From Streptomyces albofaciens JCM 4342 (lineage in GTDB: Bacteria; Actinomycetota; Actinomycetes; Streptomycetales; Streptomycetaceae), in NCBI RefSeq assembly GCF_008634025.1, contig NZ_PDCM01000001.1, positions 1,857,501-1,921,500 of the forward strand: a DNA stretch of 64,000 nucleotides, in the 5' to 3' direction. A model generated the notes under the pieces. It was not told the DNA's origin, did no database searches, and was given only the letters and a program-made list of their open reading frames with translations. The position numbers and the translations under genes are program-made. Within the stretch, counting starts at the first letter, position 1. Every line of letters starts with the position of its first letter. Shown here piece after piece: positions 57,197 through 64,000 of the stretch.

Positions 57197-57905
57197 TGTC
57201 CCAGTGGTAGGTGAGGGACGTGGGGCGGCCCGGTAGCGGTGGCCCGGGGACGTACGTGGCGATCAGACGGCGGCGGGCCGCAGCGGTCGGGGCGGCGTGC
57301 AGTACCGAGTCGTGGGCCAGGAGCGGGTCGCCCTCGAAGTACATCTGAGTGACGAGGCGTTGCGTGAACGCACGGCCGAAGAGGGAGAAGTGCAGGTGCG
57401 CGGCGCGCCATGCGTCGTCCGGGGTGCCGAGCGGGTACGGGCCCGGTTTGATTGTGGTGAAGGTGTAGCGGCCGGCGGCGTCGGTGAGGGCGCGGCCGGT
57501 GCCGGTGAAGTTGGGGTCCAGGGGCGCGTCGTGCTGGTCGCCGCGATGGGCGTAGCGGCCGGCGGCGTTCGCCTGCCAGAGTTCGATGAGCTGGTGGGGG
57601 ATCGGGCGCCCTTGGTCGTCCAGGAGGCGGCCGGTCACGGTGATGCGTTCGCCGATCGGGGCGCCCGGGTGCCGGCGGGTGAGATCGCAGTCCAAGGGCG
57701 TCACGTCGGTGTGGCCGAAGACCGGGCCGTACAGTTCGGCGTTTTCCGGGTCGGGCGGCAGGCTCACCGGCGGGCGGGCGGGTTGGCGCAGGGCGAAGCC
57801 CCGGTACGGCGTCGGTGCGGGGACGGCCGGGGGTATCTCGGGGGAGGTGGTCGCGGAGGCGGTTGCGGAGGCGGACGTGGGCATGGGCGTGGATGCGTTC
57901 GGCAT
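57156..57905 (-). CDS. intradiol ring-cleavage dioxygenase (PcaH-like, orphan)
   Basis: A 249-aa protein related to protocatechuate 3,4-dioxygenase beta subunit. Iron ligands are visible: Tyr in NAAGRYAHRGD, Tyr in IKPGPYPLG, two His in AAHLHFSLFG. The first 30 residues are an Ala/Thr/Ser/Pro tail. No alpha-subunit (pcaG) or other pca gene is nearby, so it is either a single-subunit enzyme or uses a distant partner. Substrate likely a catechol. Confidence 0.85.
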   Translation of the reverse strand: MPNASTPMPTSASATASATTSPEIPPAVPAPTPYRGFALRQPARPPVSLPPDPENAELYGPVFGHTDVTPLDCDLTRRHPGAPIGERITVTGRLLDDQGRPIPHQLIELWQANAAGRYAHRGDQHDAPLDPNFTGTGRALTDAAGRYTFTTIKPGPYPLGTPDDAWRAAHLHFSLFGRAFTQRLVTQMYFEGDPLLAHDSVLHAAPTAAARRRLIATYVPGPPLPGRPTSLTYHWDIILGGPPPAVAPA

Positions 57906-58488
57906 GCAGACGTTGTCGCATCGGATGCCGGGCCCGGCAAGACGGCGTACCGGTGGCCCGGGGGCCCATCGGCCCGGCGGCCCAGCGACCCGGCGGCCCG
58001 GTGGCGCCCACCCCGCGTGGAGATCACGGCCGCCGGTCCCCGGGCGTACGCCTGCGGAAACGCGGCGCGCGACGGGCGCTGTTCATATCAGCTGAATCTA
58101 CGCGCGTACATGGTGGACGCCTCGGGTGAGGGGCGTGTGCGGGTGTTCGGGCGCTGCGGTCGGGCATGCCATGGGTGAGCTGGTCGGCGCGGCCCATCTG
58201 CGGGCCGCCGTATCGCTTCGTGGCAGACGGGACGGCGGGTAGCGCCGTCGGCGTCGGGCGCCCGGCCCTTCATTCCTCGCCGGTCCGGCAAGCGGCCGCG
58301 GCGCATCGCGTAAGGCCGCCTCCTTACGGGGGCCGCCTTCGTACTGCCGTACTGCCGTACTGCCGTACGGGCAGGCCTTCGTACCGGGCGACGGAGACGG
58401 GCCGGCAACCGGATCACCGCCCCCACGGCCGCCGGATCTCCGTCTCGCCGATCGGCTCTCCACCTCACCAACCGGAAGGAGCACCGCC
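57906..58488. other. 583-bp gap without a recognised gene
   Basis: Both strands contain only weak ORFs with poor codon bias. 58348-58371 has tandem ACTGCCGT units. A promoter for the gene at 58489 should lie here, but I cannot place it. Confidence 0.6.
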
Positions 58489-59052
58489 ATGTACCCCAAT
58501 GCCCTGGACACCTTCGTCGCCTCCGTGAAGCACCAGCGCGAGATGGTGATCGTTCACCGGGTCACCGGTGGCTACCTCACGCACAACGGTGACCTCCAGA
58601 TCGAGACCGATCCGATCGACAAGATCGACAACAAGCGGCACCTGTGGGTGGTCCACCTGGAGGGCTACTACAAGAACAACACCGTTTACAGCTTCGAGAA
58701 CAAGAGGGAGGGCAAACGGCTGGCGATCAACCCGGACAACCCCCGGGACGGGATGCGGTTCACGGACGCCCAGGACCCCAAGGGCAAGCTCACCAAGGAG
58801 ATGGAAGCGCAGCGGTTCTACGTGCTGCCGATGTGCAACGGCGGCTACTCCATCGTGCCCTTCCTCGCGCCCGACCTGGGGCTGATGCCGATGGGCAACC
58901 GGCCCACCCCGCCCGCCTGCGACCGGCCGTCGCCCCACTTCGGCGGGCAGTCCTCGGACAACGGCGCGCACGACTTCGTCCGGCCGCCGGAGCAGCCGCC
59001 GCGGGAGGACCCCACGAACCAGGAGCTCAAGCCCCCCGGCTCCGGTAAGTGA
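58489..59052 (+). CDS. hypothetical protein, 187 aa
   Basis: Starts MYPNALDTFVASVKHQREMV. Residues 20-125 are rich in aromatic and charged strands (GGYLTHNGDLQIETD, RHLWVVHLEGYYKNN, YSFENKREGKRLAINPDN), which suggests an all-beta, perhaps beta-trefoil-like, fold. The C-terminal 60 residues are Pro-rich and disordered. GGAAGGAG precedes the ATG. No signal peptide. No family recognised and no informative neighbour. Confidence 0.75.
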   Translation: MYPNALDTFVASVKHQREMVIVHRVTGGYLTHNGDLQIETDPIDKIDNKRHLWVVHLEGYYKNNTVYSFENKREGKRLAINPDNPRDGMRFTDAQDPKGKLTKEMEAQRFYVLPMCNGGYSIVPFLAPDLGLMPMGNRPTPPACDRPSPHFGGQSSDNGAHDFVRPPEQPPREDPTNQELKPPGSGK

Positions 59053-59144
59053 GGGAGGGCTCCGGAGCTACGCCGATACGCGCCCGCCCGCCCGGCCGAG
59101 CGGCCGCCCGCCCTGCCGCCCGCCCGGCGGCAGGCGGTCAGGGC

Positions 59145-59265
59145 CCGTAACCCGCGACCCGTGGTCCGCGACCAGCGACCTGTGGCCCGCGACCAGCGAC
59201 CCGCGACCCGTCGCCCGCGCCCCCCCTGGTCCGCGTCCCCCATGGTCCGCGACCCGCGACCAGCG
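59145..59265. repeat. CGCGACCAGCGACC-type repeats
   Basis: Irregular repeats of CCCGCGACC/CCGCGACCAGCGACC words over about 120 bp. Non-coding. Confidence 0.6.
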
Positions 59266-59307
59266 GCGAGGTATTCGTCTGACGGCGTAGCTACCGGAGC
59301 GTATCTC

Positions 59308-59356
59308 CTGTCGGCTTTCCTACTGCTTTCCTGCCGCTTTCCTATCGGCTTTCCTG
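59308..59356. repeat. 11-12-bp tandem repeat (CGGCTTTCCT)
   Basis: Four near-copies of SGCTTTCCTNNC overlapping the 3' end of the small membrane protein gene at 59342. Confidence 0.6.
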
Positions 59357-59515
59357 TCGGCGGGCTCGCCAGATCACGATCGCGCTGCTGGCTGTGCCAA
59401 GGACCGTGAGAACGCCGATGCCAATGCCCCACGTATCTCCGCGCCAGACACCGATCGCCGTCATGGCGAGTGCGCCGATAACCGCGATGGCGGCGAGTAT
59501 CCGTCCGAGAAGCAT
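59342..59515 (-). CDS. small membrane protein, 57 aa
   Basis: Two hydrophobic helices (ILAAIAVIGALAMTAIGVW; GIGVLTVLGTASSAIVIW) and a basic end (RARRQESR). ATG 59515 follows TAAGGA at good spacing and lies 12 nt after the secreted-protein gene, so the two are an operon. Could be an immunity or anchoring partner; this is speculative. Confidence 0.6.
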   Translation of the reverse strand: MLLGRILAAIAVIGALAMTAIGVWRGDTWGIGIGVLTVLGTASSAIVIWRARRQESR

Positions 59516-59527
59516 GAACAGCAATCC

Positions 59528-60118
59528 TTAGAAGCAGTGGTCGGAAACGCCCTTGGCTGCCGATGCCGTCCCGCTGATGAGAGGCCCGGCGGCCGACAGC
59601 GTCGCCCCGCCGCTTTCCGGAGCCCCCGCGACACTAGCAATAACACCGACTCCGCTCGCGAGGGCTCCCGCGCCGTCCATGAAGCAGCTCCAGTCCATGC
59701 GCGTGGTCACCTGCCCCGGGGTCGTCGGGCGGACCACAACGCCTTCGACCGTGGAGCCCTTCACGCCGGAGACCTTCTGCGTCAGCCGGTCTCCCTTGAG
59801 GCTCCAGGTGACCTTGTGGATGTGCCCGGCCTTGTCCTTGATGTCCAGCCGCGTCATACCGCCGACCGCTTTTCCGTCGGCGTTGAGGAAACGGACGCCG
59901 GGGTCGGTGAGGACCGCGTGGTCGCCCTTGGGCAGCTTGATCTTGAACGTGGAGGTGGCCGCGAACTTCGTCACCTGACCACGCTTGGCCACGGCGTTCG
60001 TGTCCTTGCCCTGCGAAGCCGGGGCGGCAGCCATGGCGGTGCCGGCCGTGGAGGACACGATCGCGGCGGTGACCACGGTGGCGGCCAGGGCTGGACGCAG
60101 GCCGATACGCATAAACAT
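59528..60118 (-). CDS. secreted protein, 196 aa
   Basis: A clear Sec signal peptide (ALAATVVTAAIVSSTAGTA...AMA, cut near residue 31). Residues 45-140 are beta-rich (TSTFKIKLPKGDHAVLTD, RLDIKDKAGHIHKVTWSLKG). The last 55 residues are Gly/Ala/Ser-rich and hydrophobic (GAGALASGVGVIASVAG), framed by two Cys near their ends. AAAGG lies 6 nt before ATG 60118. No family recognised. Confidence 0.75.
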   Translation of the reverse strand: MFMRIGLRPALAATVVTAAIVSSTAGTAMAAAPASQGKDTNAVAKRGQVTKFAATSTFKIKLPKGDHAVLTDPGVRFLNADGKAVGGMTRLDIKDKAGHIHKVTWSLKGDRLTQKVSGVKGSTVEGVVVRPTTPGQVTTRMDWSCFMDGAGALASGVGVIASVAGAPESGGATLSAAGPLISGTASAAKGVSDHCF

Positions 60119-60137
60119 TTACACCTTTCGATTACTT

Positions 60138-60177
60138 CCGTCCCGGTGGCTCGGGACGGATCCACCCTTGTGGATCC
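60138..60177. promoter_or_regulatory. two overlapping hairpins before the secreted-protein gene
   Basis: CCGTCCCG-GTGGCT-CGGGACGG and GGATCCAC-CCTT-GTGGATCC overlap at 60158-60159. They lie in the 5' region of the gene at 60118. Upstream, 60180-60405 shows no gene. Confidence 0.5.
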
Positions 60178-60405
60178 AAAAGCCGACTCATATGGCACAG
60201 GCCACAAAGGCGCGCAAACGCCCGGTCAAGATCGTTTCGGGGTGGAGTAAATCGGCTGAAAGGTCACCCGATGGGGCTTCAATGGCGCTGGTGTCGTGCG
60301 GCGTTGGGTTTTTCCCCGACGTCTTCCATTGCCCTGTGCGTCGTTTTCGCGTAGCGATCCCTGCCCTTTGTCCGGAACTGTGAACTTCCGTGCTTAAAAG
60401 CCAGG

Positions 60406-62352
60406 TCAAATACTGTGACGCCAAAGCGAACGGGAGGTCTGTCCCGCCACCCGGATCCGCAACCGGCATATGGTCGCGTCCGTCGTGCGGCGTACCGCGT
60501 GGGCGACGACCGCGCCGCGCTGGTTCTGGAGCAGGCGCTGCCACAGGCGGGCCGGTTCGACTTCGGGGATCAGGACCGTGACGCGGGTGCTGGGGTGCCG
60601 GTCGCGGAGTTCGCGTACGTACGCGGCGATCGGGCGGCCCACCGTACGGCTCGCGGAGGGGAGTTCGAGGAGATCGACGCCGGGGTTCCACAGTTCCCAG
60701 TCGCGGCGCAGGGACTCCGCCGCGCGGCGGTCCTCGGGGGCGGCGTACGTGACGGTGACGGCCACCACCTCGTCACCGAGCGAGACCGCCGCGTTCAGGG
60801 CCTCGCAGGTGAGCTTGGACAGGTGGGAGACGGGGACGACGACCAGCGAGGGGTCGCGGTGCGGGGGTTCGGGGATACGGCCGAGGTGCAGGTGGTCCGC
60901 GATCCGGCCGTACGCCCGGTGGACCGCGCCGAAGGCGAGGACGAGGGCGGGCAGGGCGATGACGATCAGCCAGGCGCCGTCCGCGAACTTGGTGGCCGTG
61001 ACGACGACTGCCGAGACACCGGTCAGCAGCGCGCCGAAACCGTTCAGCACGGCCTTGCCGCGCCAACCGGCACCGGCGGCCCCGGAACGTTCCTGCCACC
61101 AGTGCCGCACCATGCCCACCTGGCAGATGGTGAACCCGACGAACACACCGATGGCGAAGAGCGGGACGAGCGTGTTCACGTCGCCGCCGGAGAAGATCAG
61201 GAGCAGGGCGGCGACGGCGGCCAGCGCCAGGACGCCGTGCCGGTGCACCTGCCGGTCGGCCTTGAGGCCGAAAACGTGCGGCAGGTAGTTGTCGCGGGCC
61301 AGCAGGCCCATCAGGACGGGCAGCCCGCCGAACGACGTGTTGGCGGCCAGCGCGAGCAGCACCATGGTGGCGAACTGGACCACGTAGAAGGCCCAGTTGT
61401 GCCCGAGGGAGGCGTCCGCCAGCTGTGCGAGGACGGTGACGCCCTCGACCGGCTGGAGGTGGAAGCGCCCGATGAGCACGGAAAGACCGATCAGCATCAC
61501 GCCGAGCAGCGCACCCAGGGCGACCTCGGTGCGCTGCGCGCGCTTGGCGGCGGGGGCGCGGAAGGACGGTACGGCGTTGGCCACCGCCTCGACGCCGGTC
61601 AGCGCGGAGCAGCCGGAGGCGAACGCCTTCAGGAGCAGGAGCGCGCCGACGGAGGTGGCGTTGCCGGACAGGACGGAGGCGTGACCGTCGGCCGAGGCCG
61701 TGGAGGCGGGCGCGTCGCGGAAGAGGCCGACCGCGACGACGGCGAGGATCGAGCCGACGAAGACGGCGGTGGGCAGGATGAACGCCTTCGCCGAGTCGAC
61801 GATGCCGCGCAGGTTCACCCCGGTCACCAGGACGAGCACCGCCAGGCACAGCCACAGCCGTTGGCCGTACAGCGCCGGGAAGGCGGAGGTCAGCGCGGCG
61901 ATGCCGGCGGTCACGGACACGGCGACGTTCAGTACGTAGTCGAGGATGAGGGAGGCGGCGGCGAACAGGGCCGTCCGGCGGCCGAGGTGGGCCTTGGCGA
62001 CGGCGTACGAGCCGCCGCCGTTCGGGAACGCCGCGATCACCTGGCGGTACGAGGCGACCAGGACCGCGAGCAGCGCCGCGATGCCGAGCGTCACGGGGAG
62101 GGTGAAACCCAGGCCGTACGCACCGGCGGTGGCCAGGACCAGGACGATCGACTCGGGCCCGTAGGCGACCGAGGCCATGGCGTCGAGGGAGAGGGCGGCG
62201 AGGCCCTGCACGGAGGTCAGGCGGTGGCGGGCGTCCGGTTCAGGAGCCGGGGCGGGCGGGACCGCCCCCAGGGGGGTGTTGTGGCCGACGGCCCCGGTAT
62301 CCGGTGGCTTCTGGCCTGCGGACCGGCCCGTGGCCTTCCACACCATCGACAT
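60406..62352 (-). CDS. APC-superfamily permease, KimA-like
   Basis: A 648-aa transporter with about 12 membrane segments in residues 45-475 (DAMASVAYGPESIVLVLATAG; FPNGGGSYAVAKAHLGRRTA), and a soluble C-terminal domain (SLVVVPVSHLSKLTCEALNA, STRVTVLIPEVEP). This layout matches KimA-type potassium importers controlled by c-di-AMP, as opposed to plain amino-acid permeases. The start ATG 62352 follows GGAGG at a 10-nt gap. The 5' region holds two tandem-repeat arrays. Confidence 0.84.
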   Translation of the reverse strand: MSMVWKATGRSAGQKPPDTGAVGHNTPLGAVPPAPAPEPDARHRLTSVQGLAALSLDAMASVAYGPESIVLVLATAGAYGLGFTLPVTLGIAALLAVLVASYRQVIAAFPNGGGSYAVAKAHLGRRTALFAAASLILDYVLNVAVSVTAGIAALTSAFPALYGQRLWLCLAVLVLVTGVNLRGIVDSAKAFILPTAVFVGSILAVVAVGLFRDAPASTASADGHASVLSGNATSVGALLLLKAFASGCSALTGVEAVANAVPSFRAPAAKRAQRTEVALGALLGVMLIGLSVLIGRFHLQPVEGVTVLAQLADASLGHNWAFYVVQFATMVLLALAANTSFGGLPVLMGLLARDNYLPHVFGLKADRQVHRHGVLALAAVAALLLIFSGGDVNTLVPLFAIGVFVGFTICQVGMVRHWWQERSGAAGAGWRGKAVLNGFGALLTGVSAVVVTATKFADGAWLIVIALPALVLAFGAVHRAYGRIADHLHLGRIPEPPHRDPSLVVVPVSHLSKLTCEALNAAVSLGDEVVAVTVTYAAPEDRRAAESLRRDWELWNPGVDLLELPSASRTVGRPIAAYVRELRDRHPSTRVTVLIPEVEPARLWQRLLQNQRGAVVAHAVRRTTDATICRLRIRVAGQTSRSLWRHSI

Positions 62353-62395
62353 CTTTCGCCGTACCTCCGTGCGCTGCGGGATGGGATCCCTGGTG

Positions 62396-62665
62396 GGGTT
62401 GGGAAACCCGGTCGGAAGGGGGACCCGTTCGGGGCGGGAATCCCGGTCGGGGCGGGAATCCCGTTCGGAGCGGGAAATCCGTTCGGAAGGGGAACCCTGG
62501 CGATCGGGAAGAGCCCTCCGATGACCGGGAAGACAATCCCGATCACCGGAGCGAACTCCCCGATGACCGGAGCGACCCCCGATGACCGGAGCGAACTCCC
62601 CGGTGATCGGGAACGAACCTCCCGGTCACCGGAGCGAACCCCCCCCGATGACCGGAGCAAGCCCC
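62396..62665. repeat. two tandem-repeat arrays upstream of the permease
   Basis: 62396-62500: about five copies of an 18-bp unit CGGGAATCCCGTTCGGGG. 62510-62665: about seven copies of a 21-bp unit CCGATGACCGGAGCGAACTCC (19-23 bp). Both look non-coding; the remaining 62666-62963 shows no gene. Confidence 0.85.
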
Positions 62666-62963
62666 CCCCAACATCAGGGCCAGCCCAGCGTGAGTGCTGC
62701 TGCGTGCGGGCGCGCCGGTTCTTGGCGTGGCCTTTGCGGATGGACCGGCCATCTTCACGGGTTCTTGATGCCCGGTGGGGACGGACCGACGCGGGTGGGT
62801 GGGCCTGGCACCGGGTGGGCGGGGCACCGGGCGGCGACGTGGCCGGTACCGGTACGAACGCATGGCATGCGCCTCATCAGCACTGCGTAAAGGTTCGCCG
62901 TACCGCCATCAGCACCGCATCAACATCCCCGCGAGCCGGGCACCGCGGTCCTAGCCTCACGGC

Positions 62964-63626
62964 ATGGGACGGCGAGGCGAACCCGGGGCCGGGTCCACGG
63001 CTCACGGCGAGGGCGGCGAAGACGACGAGGACGCCGGCGCGGACGCCGGCGCGTGGCGGGACCGGGAGGTGCGCGATGGACGGTACACGCGGGAGGGGTA
63101 CGCCCTTCCACCCCCGGTGTACGGCCCGACGGCGTACCGGGACCGCCGCTGGGCGCCCGAACTGCGCACGGCGGCCTGCGGAACGGCCGCGGTGCTCGCC
63201 ATCATGCTCGCCGTCGACCTGGCCGCGCACACCCTCGACCCGCTGCGCGCGGCCTCATGGACGGCCCTCGCGCTGGTGCTCTTCGCGGCGCTCTTCCCGG
63301 CACGGGTGACGGCCGGCGCGGACTGGCTCGCCGTACGCGGGCTGCTGTGCGAGCGGCGCGTCCGCACCGACCTGCTGGTCCTCGTGCACCGCAGCGACGG
63401 AATGGCGCCCCGGCTCGTCCTGCGCGACGTCCTGGACAACCGCGTGGAACTCGACCCCAAGGCCCTCACCGGCAACCCGGTCCTGTGGCACCTGCTGGAC
63501 ACGGGCGCCCGGCTCTCCCGCGAGCGGGGGCTGCTGCGCTCGGGCAGCGAGGTGCTGCGGACGCTGGGCGAGTGCATCGACGGGGAGGGGGCCCGGGAGA
63601 TTTTCGAGGCGTCGGGGCTGAGGTGA
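62964..63626 (+). CDS. membrane protein with PH-like C-terminal region
   Basis: A 220-aa protein: an acidic/basic disordered N-terminus (1-65), two hydrophobic segments (about 69-115: AACGTAAVLAIMLAVDLAAH, ALALVLFAALFPA), then a beta-rich soluble part (LAVRGLLCERRVRTDLLVLV). ATG 62964 has TAGCCT 6 nt upstream and no Shine-Dalgarno. Function unknown. Confidence 0.75.
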   Translation: MGRRGEPGAGSTAHGEGGEDDEDAGADAGAWRDREVRDGRYTREGYALPPPVYGPTAYRDRRWAPELRTAACGTAAVLAIMLAVDLAAHTLDPLRAASWTALALVLFAALFPARVTAGADWLAVRGLLCERRVRTDLLVLVHRSDGMAPRLVLRDVLDNRVELDPKALTGNPVLWHLLDTGARLSRERGLLRSGSEVLRTLGECIDGEGAREIFEASGLR

Positions 63627-63651
63627 CGGGGGGCGCGCCCGGCCTCTCGGC

Positions 63652-64000
63652 TCAGCCTCCCGCCCCACCACCGAACTCATACGTCACACCCGTAAGCTCC
63701 TCCGACGCCGCCCACAACCGCTCACCGGTCGCGTCGTCCGTGGTCCACGGGGCGCGGAACGACGACGCGGGCCCGCCGCGCAGGCCGCCGCGCGGGCCGA
63801 GGAACGCGTCCGGCTTCATGTGCGGGGCGGTGGCGGCGCACAGCGTGGGCAGCGCGCCGGACTCGGCGGGCTGCGCGACGATGCGGTTCATCAGCGTCAC
63901 GGCACGCTCGGCACGCGTACGGCCCTCCATCCGTACACCGGCGGTCTGGAGGTTGGTGTCGGCGTACCCCGGATGCGCGGCGACCGCCAGGACCTGCGAC
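63652..64000 (-). CDS. short-chain dehydrogenase, C-terminal part (runs off the window)
   Basis: The C-terminal 115 residues of an SDR (retinol-dehydrogenase-like): VAAHPGYADTNLQ (post-catalytic PGxxxT segment), PTLCAATAP and FLGPRGGLRGGPA. The Tyr/Lys active site is beyond base 64000. Convergent with the previous gene (25 nt gap). Confidence 0.8.
   Translation of the reverse strand, partial: SQVLAVAAHPGYADTNLQTAGVRMEGRTRAERAVTLMNRIVAQPAESGALPTLCAATAPHMKPDAFLGPRGGLRGGPASSFRAPWTTDDATGERLWAASEELTGVTYEFGGGAGG

Noticed and set aside
62217..62660. Minus-strand ORF with a repeating Pro-Val-Ile-Gly / Pro-Asn-Gly-Ile peptide
   Set aside because: The peptide repeat just reflects the tandem DNA repeats; the frame runs into the permease gene out of frame and has no ribosome site.
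62353..62963. c-di-AMP (ydaO) riboswitch before the KimA-like gene
   Set aside because: I found tandem repeats but no conserved ydaO core elements.

Overview
The window comes from a high-GC actinomycete, almost certainly a Streptomyces chromosome. Evidence: the 23S/5S rRNA sequences, the strong G/C bias at codon third positions, GTG starts, many leaderless starts, a TTA (bldA-type) codon, and a gene order (era, GH1 glucosidase, M4 protease, leuA, recO, uppS, zur-znuBCA, glyS, dus, ppdK) that I recall as the conserved Streptomyces core layout. No species is claimed. Layout: 1-1530 holds the 3' part of a 23S gene, a 5S gene and a terminator. 1585-2930 holds a MmyB-like regulator and a cytidine-deaminase-fold protein without metal ligands. 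2950-10428 is an accessory, biosynthesis-like block (AMP-forming ligase, divergent FAD oxidoreductase with a TTA codon, FMN 2-hydroxyacid oxidase, atypical P450, cation/proton antiporter) lying between the deaminase-like gene and era. 10510-25373 is core: era, a glucosidase/MFS operon, an M4 protease with its emfourin-type inhibitor, leuA with a leader peptide, TerB, recO, uppS, zur, znuBCA under a double Zur box, and glyS. 25539-34584 holds a two-component system, a Uma2 protein, TetR with an aldo-keto reductase, and two MFS exporters around a second MmyB-like regulator. dusB and ppdK follow at 35100-39543. 39613-45877 is a decayed integrative element bounded by two identical 38-bp direct repeats that are copies of the ppdK terminator. 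It carries a wrecked tyrosine integrase and a probable RiPP cassette: a radical SAM/SPASM enzyme, a 59-aa Cys-containing peptide gene 6 nt behind it, a GNAT, and three small upstream ORFs. Divergent from these is a TPR-type XRE regulator coupled to a second GNAT. 46145-64000 holds an ArsR regulator, a TauD-like dioxygenase behind a leaderless upstream ORF ending in Cys-Cys-Arg, a sugar ABC transporter, an SDR, a MerR/hydrolase pair, an XRE/DUF397/ATPase triad, an orphan intradiol dioxygenase, a secreted protein with a small membrane partner, a KimA-like APC permease behind two tandem-repeat arrays, and a partial SDR. How genes work together: Zur with ZnuABC forms a zinc-uptake circuit; the leuA and tauD leaders look like amino-acid (Leu, Cys) attenuators; MerR and the MmyB-like regulators sit divergent to their likely targets; the radical SAM cassette is the best candidate for an undescribed system. 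A recurring theme is a -10 hexamer 6-8 nt upstream of starts without a Shine-Dalgarno (leaderless mRNAs). A second theme is short GC-rich tandem repeats in several intergenic gaps.
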